64,000 nt of DNA from Lampris incognitus (Eukaryota; Chordata; Actinopteri; Lampriformes; Lampridae). Below are positions 37,100 to 51,600 of this stretch, in pieces (positions within the stretch are counted from its first letter, which is position 1; each line of letters opens with the position of its first letter). The stretch spans positions 24,050,895 to 24,114,894 of the forward strand of contig NC_079224.1 of the NCBI RefSeq assembly GCF_029633865.1, read 5' to 3'. The notes under the pieces were generated by a model that had not been told where the DNA came from, searched no databases, and saw nothing but the letters and a program-made list of their open reading frames with translations. Position numbers and translations under genes: made by a program.

Positions 37100-40000
37100 A
37101 TACTGAGATAAATACAAGTAGCATCTCTCATTTCCTCCCTCACCGGGAAAGCTGGTAACATGGCGGGAAAGACATCGCTTTCTGGGTCACAGAGCAAAGA
37201 AGGTGATAGTGGAGAGGAAGATTGACGTCTAGAACTATGAGATACAGCCCTTTAAAATGTTGGCCTTCGGGAGAGTTCCGGTGTCATGGAATAAAGACGC
37301 GAACTCAAGCGCTCCTCACGTATGCTAATTTAATAACTTACATATTCAAATGATTTTAACCGAACACTCGCGTTTTGTTTTGTCGTTTTATGAGCTTGGT
37401 GTAAAATTTGGCTAACGCTTAAGACCGTACGTTGAGTGGTAAACCCAGTACGAGAGCAACATACCCGAGCAAACACGCGGCCTCGGCTAGCGATAATCAT
37501 ACCACACGGCCAGCCACAGGCAAAGCTACAGAAGCTAATGCTAGCCCTGAGCCGCAGCGGCTAACCCTCAGCAACTTACCCGTGGCGATTTGAAGGGGAT
37601 GCTCGACACCATGAGGGACGAAATCCTTCCTGAGCTCCGAAGCACGGTCGCAATCCACAGTCTCTTCTCATGTGGTGAAAATCCGGGTGGAACACGGTTT
37701 GAACAACGTGGATAGCAGAGTTGCTACACTGGAGCGCTCCGATGCGGAGCTGAAGGCTGAAAACGAGAAGCTTCACACCCGTCTTGGATGATCAGGAAAA
37801 CAGATCACGGAGGCAGAATATTAGAGTTGTTTGTCCCCCAGAAAAAAAAATGAAGGCAGCCATTCCTCCTCTATGGAATCCTTCCTGGTCGAGGTATTCG
37901 GCACGGACAGCTTCGCTCATAAACCAGAAGTTGACCGTGCTCATCGTGCCCTCAAACCGCCTCAGTCAAACGGGCCCCCTCGAGCCATGATTATACGCTT
38001 GCGTCGCTATCAAGGAACAGATTCTGCGCATATCCTGGGAGAGAGAGGGGCAGCTGACATATCGTGAGACAGAGATGAGCTTCTACCCGGACCTTAGCAC
38101 TGACGAAGTGCATAAGAGAGCTGCGTTCAATCCGGTAAAGAAAATGCGTCGCGAAGCCGGCCTGAAATACTCCCTCGGCCTGAAACGCTCTGGGTCACAT
38201 TTGAAGGGTCCAAACAAGAGTTCAAGTCGCCGTTGGATGCGTCTACCTTTGTTAAGGCTAATATCGGCAGGACTCTGGAAGCGCCGAGTGGCACAGGGAG
38301 TGAAGATATGCCCCCGCTGGAGAAATAGCCGGCTACTTGTCCTTTTGAGGTGCAGACGGTCCGTCACAATGTGCCCACGGGTAAAAAAAAAGTTTTTAAA
38401 TCATTTCCTCGTGATCATCTTGACAATAATTTGTAAATTGTGCCTATTCCCTATTTCAGACAGTTGCCAATAATAGATCTGTAAGATTTGTTTGAGTCTT
38501 TGACAGCCTGTTTCAGTTCACAACTGTAATTTGTGTTTATTATCAAAGCCAGACTTGCCAACGACATGAGCCAGTCTTAGATTATGTTAATTCTCACTCG
38601 TTCATGTTTGGAGGCTGCCACTAATAGTGAAGGCTGGGTGTTCTGTTCTTTTTTTCCCCCGACGATATGAGTTTACGCCTCCATTTCTGGAATTTAGTGA
38701 GGAGTGCCAAGATGCAAGTGTTAGGTTTAAGGCTTTGAGTGGCTGTTGCAGCTAGAAAAACGATATAAAAATGCAATTTGATTGATTGATTGATTGATTG
38801 ATTGAAGGCATGTTAAGCGGTTGTGTACTATGTAGGGCTTTATAGCGCTTACTTTGAGTAAGTGCTATGGGGGAGGGGGGAGTAGCCTGTTGTCTGAATT
38901 TTGTTTATCTTTTCGTAGTTTCTTGCTTTGTATTTTTTAAAGTTCACCATTACAACTTCAACCATATTCACCTACATCAATCTCTCGTTGAACAAAAGGC
39001 TTTTCCTTCCCTGGATTTAATCAATCTATATAGTCCCACTGCCCTCATTAATGAATGTTAGGAACAGAAAGCTTAATCTGATCTCTTGGAATGTGAAGGG
39101 CATAAACAACCAAGTGAAAAGAGAGTACTAGCTCACCTCTCTGTTAAACGTGATAATTTCTTCATATAATTTCTTGAAGAAACACACTTTAATAACGCTG
39201 ACGTCAACAAAATCCGAAAAAGCTAGGTACCGAAGGTTTTCATTCGAAATTTAATTGAAGGGCCTGGGGAACTGCCATAATTATACACAAAGATATTTCA
39301 TTTGAAACTGAAAAAGTTGTTCCTGACCCGAATGGTAGGTATGTGATAGTTACTGGCAAAGTTTTAAACAAACCATAATCCTAGCAAACATTTATGCACC
39401 GAACTGGGACGATGATTTTATTATTTCTTTTTTCTCGACTCTACCCGATGTGGACAACCATTTTTTAATTATTGGTGGAGACTTTAATTGTATCCTCAAT
39501 CTCTTGTTAGATCGCTCCTCCACCAGACCACTGTCCAAGACAGCCAAAGTAATTAATAATTGCATTGAACAATATGGGTTATCTGACCCCTGGAGGTTTA
39601 GTTTTCCAACCAGAAAAGCATTTTCTTTTTTCTCGCCGGTTCACCACACCTGTTCCCGAATTGAGTGTTTTCTTCTTGACACTCGGCTTATACCAGTCAC
39701 TGACCACATTAAGTATCATAGTATAATTTCTGATCATGCCAACCCCCATGCACCTTTTACTTTGCCTACCGGGTGGCACTGTTTCCTTTTGTATATTTTT
39801 CAGTTTAATTTGCGTTTTAGAAGAACGAGTTGATACTTTGTTGTGATAATGTGTGAATGAAATCTGACAGCGCGTATTGCGTTGATGAGGAGCAGAGGTG
39901 CAGAAGAGATACCGAAAATGTGTTGGGTTTGTCTTCCGAAGAGCCAATAAATGCTGAAAAACTGTCGTTGAGTTGCCTTTCTATGCCCTATCAACGTCCG

Positions 40001-41560
40001 TTACATTGGATTCAATTACATCCGTTACATCCGTTACATCCAATTACGTCCGTTACATTGGATACAATACAAAGGAATTAAAAAAATTCCTTTGAATTGT
40101 CTTTCCCTGAACAGCCCACGCCATGTAGAGCATGGCGCCTGAACTCTGTTCTACTCTCAGACTCTAAATTTGTTAGGTACTTTAATTCAATTCAATTTTA
40201 TTGTCATTAAAAACAATGTGCAGGCACATGTTAAAAATGAAATGAGGGCTGTGGCTTCACCAATCAGTGCAAGACAGACACAGACAAACACAGCAAACAC
40301 AATATAAGCACCCAGATTAAGTTTTTTATTGAAACAAACGCTACACCAGATATCTCCCATGGAACTCTGGGAAACTCTGAAAGCCTACCTGCGTGGTCAA
40401 ATTATTTTCACCTCACATGATAAAAAAGAAAATATTTCGCAACTAAAGGACATCAGTGATAACATAGCCCAGTTGGATGCATAATATGCCACTTCACTTA
40501 CCCCAGAACTTTACCAAAAAAGGATCTGTCTTCAGACAGAATTTGTCCTGGCTTCAACAGCTAAGGCTGAACATCTTTCAAGGGCTAAATATACTACCTA
40601 TGAATTTGGGCACAAAACGGGCAGACTCTTGGCTCACCAGGCACGCCAGGCATACGTGTTGCGTCAGATTACACAAATACAGACCACTTCAGGTTCCACG
40701 GTTACAGACCATTAAAAAAAATGATACATTTACTAAGTATTATGGTAAACTATATACAGCCGAGTGTTATAACGGTCCTGATGAGGCAGATTCCTTTTTT
40801 CAAGGATTGAATTCACCTACTTAGAGATGCAGAGAAGTCCGACCTGGATAGCACTTTGACGGTGGAAGAGGTTCAGGAAGCCATCAAGTCTACGCAGTCG
40901 AGGAAAACACCTGGGCCAGACAGGTTGCCAGTGGAATTTTTTAAAAAGTTCTCAAATGAACTCTTCCCATTACTTCTGAAAATGTATAATCAAGCCCTCT
41001 CGAATGGTCAGCTACCACAAACACTGAGGCAAGCCTTAATATGTCTCATCCCCAAAAGATAAAGATCCTCTGTGCTGTGAATCCTGTCATCCAATCAGTC
41101 TCCTTAATGCGGATTTTAAAATTATTGCTAAATGTTTAGTCAAGCGCCTTGAAGGGGTTCTCTCAGCCCTTACGTCACCCGATCAATCAGGATTTATTCA
41201 GGGTAGGCACTCCTTCGATAATACTCGTAGGCTTTTTGATATAATATACACCCAGTTGAAATCTGCTTCACCTGAAGTTGTAGTTGCCTTAGACGCAGAG
41301 AACACTTTTTGATTGGGTGGGATGGGGTTTCCTTTTTAACGCACGTTCAAGATTCGGCTATGGAACCAACTTTATTTCTTGGGTTAAATTATTATACAAC
41401 GACCCCTTAGCATCGGTTCGAACTAAGGTACAATCAATATATTATTTCCCTCTATCGGGGAACAAGACAGGGGTGTCCACTCTCCCCGTTGCTTTTTGAT
41501 TAAGTGATCGAGCCACGTGCGGCTTCCTTACGACAGTTAAGGGCTCGAATTGAGTGGGGT
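37100..41560 (+). mobile_element. Decayed L1-clade LINE, + strand
   Basis: In order: ORF1-like coiled coil and RNA-binding text (about 37600-38340: DDQENRSRRQNIRV, HKPEVDRAHRALKP, YPDLSTDEVHKRAAFNPVKK), endonuclease (39060-39830: NLISWNVKGIN, HFLIIGGDFNCILN, RIECFLLDTRLIP), RT (40840-41500: MTVEEVQEAIKSTQSRKTPG, LRQALICLIPKR, DQSGFIQGRHS). Stops and frameshifts throughout. About 39850-40320 is foreign (ttacatccg tandem repeats and a caattttattgtcatt LINE tail). Confidence 0.75.
38778..38806. repeat. (GATT)n microsatellite with LINE tail
   Basis: gattgattgattg after tagaaaaacgatataaaaatg, a common teleost retroelement tail. Confidence 0.8.
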
Positions 41561-41788
41561 CTGGACCTCCCATAAAGAACAAGGGACTTCCCATAAGAAA
41601 GGAAAAATTAAGCTATGTTATTTCTGGGGCATATTGTAGCAGTTCTTATTTGGCATGTGGCAGTAAACCAGTGAACTATGTCTGTCTTTATGTTGCACCG
41701 GTACCTCTGTTCTGCTTGCGTGGTCACAGTCAGATCGGGCTCTCTGGACCGCAAATGCTGACCAATCACAATCCTTCTAGGCAGCATA

Positions 41789-42393
41789 GTCACGTTACGA
41801 GCGGGTACAGGTACAGTCCTCTGCTCTGTCTCCCGCTCCACAATTACAGATAACGACTAAAGTTAGCTAACAAAACATGTGAATTGTGAAAGAAGCTCTG
41901 GTAAATAGTTTAAGTATTGATATCACATTGTAAAAATAATAATTTCGCCCCGATATTGCTGCAATGTTAACTATGAATGAAGAGTTGTGATCTTAGTCAA
42001 CGTTTTTTTTTGCTCTAAACTAGCTAGTTAACGTTATCTAGCTAGCTGACGCTATTTTGACATTGGCTATAACGTTATGCTAACGTTACTTGTCAGAGAA
42101 TGTTCAGAAACCTCCAGAACCGCGTTAGCTAGCTAGCTACTGCTGCTAGTGTCGTGTGTGCCTTACATTATCATAGACATTCTATTTACTAACGATACAA
42201 GAAATAATCGAGCAACTAATGATCTAATGCAGCATTTGTGTTATCAAAAACTAGAGGTATGTATCGATAACGTTAGCTAACTAGCTAGTTAACTAGCCAG
42301 GTAATGTTAACTAGCACAGTCACGTCACGAGCGGGTACCGATACAGCTGTCTCCCGCTCCACAATAAACGTTACAGATAACGTTAGCTAACAA
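41789..42393. repeat. Pair of ~75-bp direct repeats
   Basis: cacgttacgagcgggtacag...cgctccacaat...agttagctaacaaa at 41789-41872 recurs at 42321-42393. Between and around them are gctagctagc/taacgtta palindromic blocks. They may be the ends of a small repeat element or an old duplication. Confidence 0.55.
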
Positions 42394-42929
42394 AGAGAGT
42401 CTTTTGCAAACTGCTTTGGCAATGGCATATTTTCTGTTCATGCCAATAAAGCACTTTTGAATTTGAGAGAATGACATTCATTGCCAGTATATGCCATCTC
42501 ACGGCGGTTAACCGCTGCGCACAATTGTGTGTCCATCTTTGATAGTTAATTTACTTTTCATATTTCATCTCATTAGCGACAGAGGTTCTGTATGTTAGTA
42601 ATACCGCATTTTTTCTCGTATATTGGAGTATAGTCTTTAATGAATAATGTCAAATGTCCCCTCGTATAGGCTACAATTTGTTATCCGATCAGAATTAGGT
42701 AAAATCAATGGCTTTTTATAAGATTGTAAACTCGAAAATATTTATGTAAACACTTTTAAAGACTAGTGTGTAATTGGGAAAAACGATCTAACAATACCTC
42801 CCACTAAGTTTAACTTCGAAATATTCTTTTCTATTTATTTCGCAATTGAAGAGGAAGGTTTTGGATCATATGTTACAATCTGCACTTGAAACGACGGGCG
42901 CATGGCACGAAGAGGAAACACCGAGGGCG

Positions 42930-43235
42930 GTCTGACAGGACGCGGAAGCAGGGCAGGCTAAGCTAACCGCTAGCTCAAGCAGACCGGCAGTTCCGATAAC
43001 ACTGAGGGCGGTCTGGTGGAGTGCTAGGAGATGTGTCAAAAGTGTCTTGCTGGGAGAGCTGGCATTGGATCGGCCGGGGGAGCCTGGTCTGCTGTGTCCG
43101 GTGGGCCCAGAGAACAAGGTCCTGCCTGGAGCTGCGCTGCGCCCAAGGAGGAAATGGTCTCACAGGACGTGGAAGCAGGGCAGGCTGAGCTAACTGCTAA
43201 CCCATGCAGATCGGCAGTTCCAACATTCATCCTGG
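42930..43235. repeat. Direct duplication of a ~60-bp GC-rich block
   Basis: aggacgcggaagcagggcag...gcagaccggcagttcc at 42938-42996 recurs as aggacgtggaagcagggcag...gcagatcggcagttcc at 43162-43221. No coding function recognised. A LINE/SINE-like tail (tgttgcactgctgtgggcaa...tttcgtttcat) follows to about 43360. Confidence 0.55.
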
Positions 43236-43639
43236 TGTTCGCTCTATTGGACAGTGAATTTTTATTTTTGGATATGTTGGACATGTTTTTGTAGTTTGGG
43301 CATGTGTTTTTGTCCTTGTGTTGCACTGCTGTGGGCAACAATATTTCGTTTCATTTCATGTGCACGTGCATGAAATGGCATAAATGTTCCCGATTCCTGA
43401 TATCAAATGTTAACGGTCTTCACATGTGGATGACCCTCCTAAGTATCCAAGAGGTTAAAACCTTTTGAGCAGAGGACTAGTTCCAGTCTAAAATATCTGC
43501 AAGAATTCAAGGTCAGTATTTAGAGCGATTTTGGTGTTTCCTTATATTCAGCTACCTTGTGTTCCAAGAGATAAAAACAGATTGAATTTGCAATTCACAC
43601 AAGATTTAAGTAAACAAAAGTTTAATGTCATTCAAACCA

Positions 43640-44033
43640 TGAGGTGATCACCATGCTTTATTGAAGAGGCTTTTTATTAATTTAGAACATGGCAAACTAA
43701 CAAAATAGCCCATTTTCTACAAAACAGTATGTTTACAGTATGAAACCAAGCCTAAAATTGCAAGCACCAATTACACCGTCTCACTTGGACATATATACAT
43801 GATATATACACTCAAATGAAATACTGTAAATACAGTCTGCAATCTTTTTGTTAAAGCATTGGAATGTGTCTCCTGTGTATTCCTGCAAGTGCCTTGAAAA
43901 AGGCTTAAAGTCTTAAATTAGGAGGGAAAAGATTAAGCTTCCAAATCCCACAACAAAAACCATGAGCATAAAAAAAGAATATACTCCTACAAGTGCAGCA
44001 GAGAATGCAGTCATCATTTTGTGGGTTGCATCT
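43640..44033 (-). other. gtf2b: Probable gtf2b 3'UTR
   Basis: From the stop codon leftward. AATAAA on - at 43657-43662 and again near 43672-43677 would place cleavage near 43640. No repeat is seen in it. Confidence 0.6.
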
Positions 44034-45654
44034 TCACAATTGGGGCAGTTTGTCCACGGGCGTGTCAAATTTGAAGTCTGGAGGGAAGAGGTCCACCGCA
44101 CGTGGGTAGATGAGCCTATACGACTGCCTGATGGTGACGTCTGCCACGCCGGCAATGTCTCCAATCTCTGCGGGGCGAGACAGAAACAAAGTCAAGACTT
44201 ATACAATCACCCAACTTGCAGGAAATAACCACCTTATCCCTGAGCAGTCGCCACCAATTCTGGTAAACATGTCTCCATGACATTAAAGAGTAAAAATCCA
44301 AGACATTTTAAAAAGTACAACTATTTAATGTTATGGCTGCAATTACATTTATTCTTGCATATTGCATTACTTTTTTTTTCCACCACCCCCCCTTTTCTCC
44401 CCAATTGTACCCAGCCAATTACCCCACTCTTCTGAGCCATCTCGGTCGCTGCTCTACCCCTTATGCCGATCCGGGGAGGGCTGCAGACTACCACATGCCT
44501 CCTCCAATACCTATGGAGTCACCAGCTGTTTCTTTTCACCTGACAGTGTGGAGTTTTCATGGGAGGATCATACTATTACCCCCAGTTCCCCTTTCTACCC
44601 AGAACAGGCGCACCGACCGACCAGAGGAGGCGCTAGTGCAGCGACCAGGACACATCTGGTTTCCCACTCGCAGACAGCCAAGTGTGTCTGTAGGGATGCC
44701 CGACCAAGCCGGTGGTAACACGGGGATTCGAACCGGCGACCCCCATGTTGGTAGGCAACGGCATAGACCGCTACACTCCCCAGACGCCCCATGGTTTGCA
44801 CTTTTTGCTCAAAGCGATTGGTTTCCATTGTCGCAGACAAGAACAGCTGATCTACAAAAACTACAATTTCACTGCAAACAGTAATGGAGTTGAGAGGCAC
44901 GGTCAGACCACTGGGCATTTTTGATTAATCATTTGGTCTATGAAATGTCAAAAATAATGACAAATGCCCATTATAAGTTCCTAGAGCCCCAAGCATTGTC
45001 TTAAAACTGTTAAGGCTACTACAACACTACACGATAACCAGCCTGATTTCATGTCCAACAAGACTGGGTTAAAACCTAGTATATGGCTGGACCATGGCTA
45101 CATTTAGTTAACGGCTGTTTTGACATCAGTTCCGTGAACAGCTGATGACTTAATATAAAACTGTTCGTGCCCATTCATTTTGAAAGAGCAACGGCCAAAG
45201 GGGAAACTCCAACTTGGCTATCTGACCAATGTTGAAACTCCATCACTCACGGACAACCACATGTGTAGCGCTGGCCCCACTATTGCGGTCCAACCAAAAA
45301 TTAGCAGGCATTGGGGTCCACTGATCTATATGTGATATGAACCTTAAGCCAATCCCCTGCCCTCATTCTCACCTTTCTGGGTTTTCTTCTCAGCCGAGGC
45401 CTGGGAGGCCATGTAGATCGCTGCGGCGGCGACAGAGATGGGACTCCTGCCGGGCACCAGGTCCAGCTCCACAGCCTTCCTGGCGATGAATGTGGCAGCC
45501 ATTTGTACCTGCTTGGGCAAACCCAGGTTTGAACAGAAGCGAGACATGAAGTCTCCTGTGGTGATGAGGTCCACGCTGGTCTCCAAGGCCTTGAGGATCA
45601 GTTTGAAGCAGCGACCAATCTCCTTCTTCGAGATGCGGGAGACAGCGCAAATTT
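44034..45654 (-). CDS. gtf2b: gtf2b exons for the second cyclin-fold repeat and C-terminus
   Basis: 45654-45373 (282 nt) and 44167-44034 (134 nt). The first starts within the [20 protein letters not shown] stretch, which contacts TBP/DNA in the human structure, and ends SAEKKTQK. The second gives [20 protein letters not shown] to the stop. A SINE and the 131-bp module lie in the intron between them. Confidence 0.95.
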
Positions 45655-48600
45655 CTGTAGTATTGGAGGAGCACAGAGCAGATGAAATGTTAGCAAAAAA
45701 TATGAAGTGTTCTACTTATAAATATTCACTTGTAGGGCTGTCAATGAATATTCCACGTTCGAATATGTAACGGTTTAAAAAAAACAAAAACATTTGAGTG
45801 TGAAAATTAATATTCGTTTGTGGGGAAGAAAAAAAAAAGCAGTACCACAGCTTTCTGCCTCGTGAATTCTCACGAGGGCCTTGGCCACTGCATTAAATAT
45901 GCTGCATGATGGACAGGAGTCACACAACATCACTTTCATTGGTTGAAAATGAAATTTAGATCAAGCTGAAATGAGCAAATAATTCAACAACAACCGTGTG
46001 GCAAAGACGGGAGAGAGTTCACAACCCAACCACAGAGTGATTTTCACTCTGAACAATCTAAAGCGTTTTGGGAATTCTAGTGTCAAGAATTTAAGTAGCC
46101 TGCTTTTCCTTTTTATTCCTTTCTCTGTTTTTTTTGTGATTAATAGTTCATTTTTTTCATGATAAACAAAACATATATCCAAGTATTTCAATTACAAATG
46201 ATATGAATATTAAACCAGAATGCGATGGAAACGAAACAAAAACCACCAGACCAAAAATAAATAAAAGATAGGAAGGACATACTGAGATAAGGAAAAAAGA
46301 AGAGAACAAAAAACAAACAAAAGAAGAAGAAAAAAACATACTGCGATATGTGGAGTGCTTAAAAGTTTACAGCATTGCTTGTCAACAGGTGTTCTAACCA
46401 AATGTATTTCTGTTATTTGCATTTTATGCGATATGTGGAAATGCCATTAAACGCTCAATATATAAGATTGATACTACCCCCATTTCAAGTGATATTCCTC
46501 CACCTTATCAAACAGCCTATATGATAACTGTTCTAGGGCAGCCAGCTGACCAAGAGAAGTGTGCCACAAAGATGACGCTGGTGCGGAGGAGGCTTTCCAT
46601 TCTTTGACCACGAGTTTACGTCCTAACATAAGGGCAGTCTGGATCCAGTCAGCAAGTGGTAGAGTCAAATCACTTAATGCAGAGGGGTCACCCAAAATAA
46701 ACAGACTGGAGGAGAAAGGGATGTCTTGGCCGGTAATTTATTTATTTTTAAATCGATATGTATAGCAGACCAGAACTCCTGTATTTTTGGGCAACTCCAA
46801 AGCATGTGTACTAAAGTACCATCTTTGTCAAAACACCTCCAGCACTTTGAGCTGTCCACCAAACCCACTCTACGCAGCCTAGATGGCGTCCAGTAGACTA
46901 TGTTTATATTTTTGAATTGGATCAGCCTTGTTCGCAGTTCTTTTGACATTTCTTCCCGATTCCCAAGTATTCTTGCCCATTGTGCCTCTGAAAATGAAAC
47001 CTTCAAATCAGTTTCCTATGTCAGTTTTAGGGTCAATATATTGGAATCTGAGGCTGTAAGGATCATAAAATAGTAGACAGAAGCCTCATGACCACATCCA
47101 AAGAAAGATCTTAAGGACCCTGTCTAGAATGTTACCACTAGATGGGGCTATTGAGAGTAAGCCGAAAATTTGTACCAGCAGGTGTCTTAACTGCAAATAC
47201 TCCCAAAACAGTGTGTGGTAAGTCGAATTCCTGCCTAAGTGCCTAAAAGGATTTTAATATTTCTCCCTGATACAGGTCCCCTAGGACTGTGATACCTTTC
47301 TGAAACCAGCACTTCCAGAGGAAGGGTAATTTGTCTATACAGAGCTTGGGATTTAACCAGATCCCGGTGGACCGATGAAGAAAGGGGTCAGATTTAAGGA
47401 TCTCAGCTATTCTCTTCCAAACCCACTGAATATGGGACAAAATAGGATGTGACTGATACTGTGGGGCTAGTTTGGCTGTGATATAGTTCATGGGCATAAG
47501 AGGAGTGCAAATGGTGCTCTCAAGATGGAGCCATGGCGGAGCTCTCTCCGGGGGGCAAGGACCATATGCCTTAGAGTGAAAACATAACGGTATAATAACA
47601 GGTTAGGCACTCCAAGGCCTCCTTCTGTCCACTGGCCTCTGCAGTTTTCACGGGCTTATTCTTGAGCGTTTATTGTTCCATAAGAATTTATTACAAAGTT
47701 GATCAAATTGTTTAATCAGTGTAGTGGATTCAGATCGGGAGAGCCTGCATTAGGTAGTTGAAGTTTGGAGCACAATTCATTTTAAGGATGTTTGCCTTGC
47801 CCCACATAGAGAGATACAATGGAGACCAACACTCTTATCAGCCCGCAGTTTGTCCAATATAGGGGGTCAAAGTTTATTTTAATCAAGTCAGACAGTGGGG
47901 GGGGGGAATGTTATTCCAAGGTAATTGATGCCTTTCTTAGGCCAAGCAAAAGTGCCTGATTGGAAGAGGTTTTTGGGGCAATATGGCATTAAGAGAGAGA
48001 GCCCCAGACTTTGTCCAGTTCACTTTATAACCTGAAATGGATGACAACTTGTCAATAATTTTAAATAGGGAGGAAAGAGAGCGTTCAGGATCGGACATAA
48101 ACAAAAGAATGTCATCTGCATACAACATCAGTTTATGACATTTGTCACCAATTTGAATGCCTGGAAATGTAGGTTTTTTACGGCTAGCCACTGCTAATCG
48201 TTCTAGTGCAACAGGGGAAAGAGGGTCCTCCTGCCTGGTGCCTCTTCTGAGTTCAAATGAGGGAGATTATGCTGTTGGTGAGCACAGATGCCTTGGGATG
48301 GGTGTATATGAGACTAATCCAATCTATGAACTTCTTGCTGAAACCAAAACATTCCAGGGTTGAGAGCAGATATTGCCACTCCACCCTGTCAAATGCCTTT
48401 TTGGCATCCAGCAAGATGGCAGTCATAGGACAGGTGTTATCCTGAGTTAGCCCACATAATATCTACAAATCTCCTAATGCTGTCTGCTGAGGAGCGGGAG
48501 CATATGGAACTGACCTGGTCAGGATGGATCAAAGAGGTTATAACCCTGTCCAGCCGATTAGCTAAAAATTTAGATAGCATCTTACTGTCACAGGAGGTCA

Positions 48601-51600
48601 AACTAATGGGTCTGAAATTTTTACAATCTAAAAGGTCCTTCCCTTCTTTCGGAATAAGGGTAATAATGGACTCGTGATAGAGAGGGAGGAAGTTTTCCCT
48701 TCTCTAGAGCTTCGTTATAGGTGTCTAGGAGTAATGGTGCTAGTTCCTTGGTGTAAGCCTAGTAGAACTCAGCCGTGTAGCCATCTAAACCTTGCGCTTT
48801 ACTTGAGGGTAGGTGCTTGATAACGTCAGTTATCTCAATAGTAATGGGTGACTCAAGATGTTCAAGCTGGTCCTCCGACAAACGATGGAAGATTGACAGA
48901 AATTAAGTAATGCCATTTTTGTCCACCTCTGACTCAGAGGTGTAAAGTTTTACATAAAAACTTCTAAAAGCCACATTTATCTCCTTGGGATCAGACAGAA
49001 GACGGCCATCTTCCCTCCTAATGGCTGGAATAGAGCTCATTGCTTCTTTTTGTTTAATGTATCTGGCGAGTAGTCTACCAGCCTTATCACCCTCCTCAAA
49101 ATATTTCTGTCTGGCCTGAAAGAGAGAATTCTGCCCTCGGAGTCATAATTGAATTAAACTCATACTTCAGTCTACTCAACTTGGTAAGATTTCCTGGGGA
49201 TGTGTTGTTGATTTAAGTTTGACTCTGCAATTCTGATCCGTTTTTCAAGCTCCTGGAGTTTTTCATAATTTTGTTTCCTTTATGAAGAGTGTTGAATTAT
49301 GTGACCTCTCAAAAAGGCTTTCAGAGCCTCCCAGGCTACTCCGGTCAATGGAGCTGTTGGTAAATTGGTTTCTATGTAAAGATTAATTTGTGACCCAAGT
49401 GATTCCTTAAAGGTTTCATCTAATAAGAGGCTGGAGTTTAATCTCCATCTAGTTGATTTAACTGGCATATTAAAGGACAGTACATGAAGAAATATTGGAC
49501 TATGGTCTGAAAGAATTATATTACCAATGTTGCTTGATACTATAGTGGGTATTAGCGAATGAGATACCAAAAAGAAATGTATCCTAGAGAATGAGCTATG
49601 GGGCGAAGAGAAGAATGTATAATCCCTTGATGATGGGTTTTGTAGCCGCCAAACATCTATCAAACCAGATGCCTTGGACATATCTTTGAGCGCCGCATGC
49701 ACTCTGAAGGTGTGGGCTGATGGAGAGCTACGATCTAGTATTGGGTCCATTACTTCAGTAAAATCCCCACCCATGATAATTGGATAGTCTCCCAAATCGT
49801 TTAGTTTCTTTTCAAGTAGTCAAAAAAATGCAAGATCGTCTATATTTGGAGCGAACACATTTGCTAGTATGATACTATTACCCTGGATCTTACAGAGCAT
49901 CAACAGAATTCTCCCTGCCTCATCTGCACTCTTTCTTATAGAATTGAATTGTACTTGCTTATTAATTAATGTTGCTACCCCTCTGCTCTTGCTACTGCCA
50001 CAAGCAGCCCCCACAAAGCACCACCACGTCAGTACAAAGCTTCTGGGATTTTTGTGCTAGTAAATGGGTCTCCTGCATAAACACTATGTCACAGTTCTTG
50101 GATTTAATGAAAGTTAATACTTTTGTCTTCTTAACTCTGTTATGGAGGCCTTGGACGTTGCAGCTCGTAAACTTCAAACCGTTTTTACTACTGATTGAGA
50201 TAATGTAAAGTAAGTGTTATACAAGTTTTGCTGTAACTTCCATAATAACATATTTATGCATGACATCACAAAAAAAAAGAAAAGAGACAAAACAGAAAGA
50301 AACTCTAACATACATATAATAAAAGCTACGAAAATACATCTGCAAAGCCAGACACCTGAAATACAGTCAGTTTGGTCCGTGATTCTCTAACTTGAAGCCG
50401 CGGTAAACAGTGCCCTGCCCACCCACCCCTTCTGCGCTTGTGTCCAACATCCGGGAGCACGGATAATACATCTGCCTCTCTGTCTGACACAAGCGTGACT
50501 ATGCCATTAGTAACAAAGAGCGTGATATTTTGAACTTTGGCAATTATTTACACATTAGACTGGACTAGTCTATATGAAAGAAAAAAAAAATCAAACTGTT
50601 AACCCAAGATGCCCGTAGTAAGAACCAACATAATGGGCAGACTTTGTATAAATAAAACTTACTACTCCACCTCCAAAATCTGACATTATATTATGGGAAT
50701 CAGTAGTGTTATTACGTCGCCCAATAAAGATTTTACTGACCTCACCGTGGTTTCTGTCCTGAAAAACAAATCAACGTCCATGAAAAGCAGGTAATTTAAA
50801 GAGTCAACTTTCAGGAGCGGTGAGGCACAAAACGCCGTTAACCCAAAGCAAAGGAACCCCAGGTTATCCCAGGGAGCGAATATAGGCCAGGCCTTTTATG
50901 GTTATCAAATCGGGGAGGACCCTGCGCTGATCTCACGGTGAGTACTGCTGGATAGTCAAGAGAAAATCCATTCATCCATCCATCCATTTTCTGAACCACT
51001 CATCCTGTTCTCAGGGTCACGGGGATTCTGGAGCCTATCCCAGCAGTCACTGGGTAGCAGGCGGGGAGACACCCTGGACAGGCCGCTAGACTATCACACA
51101 GGGCCGACATACACACATACATTCACATCTAGGGATAATTTAGTGTGGCCGATTCACCTGACCTACATGTCTTTGGACTGTGGGAGGAAACCGGAGCCCC
51201 CAGAGGAAAACCACGCAGACACGGGGAGAACATGCAAACTCCACACAGGACAACCCTGGGGCTCGAACCCAGGACCTTCTTGCTGTGAGGCGACCGCGCT
51301 AACCACTGTGCCACCCAGTCGAGAGAAAATCTCGTGTGTTTTTCATGAAGCATCTTCTTGCACTCGAACTTTATGCGCTTCTCATTAACCAACTTGGAGT
51401 ACTCGGCAAAGACCATGATGCGGTGCTCCTTCCAGATAGCATTACCCAACTTGCATGCAGCCTCTGCGATGTGGTTCCGATCCTGGAATCTCAGGAACCT
51501 GGCGATGATGGGTCTCGCTGGTGAGGGTTGATTAGGAAATGGACTTTTGCGTAATGCCCCAATCCTGTGTGCTCTGTCAATTTCCAGTCTCCTTGGGAAG

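Noticed and set aside
43031..43341. ORFs on both strands over the GC-rich duplicated block
   Set aside because: Open only because of GC-rich repeated text; no domain and mutually overlapping.
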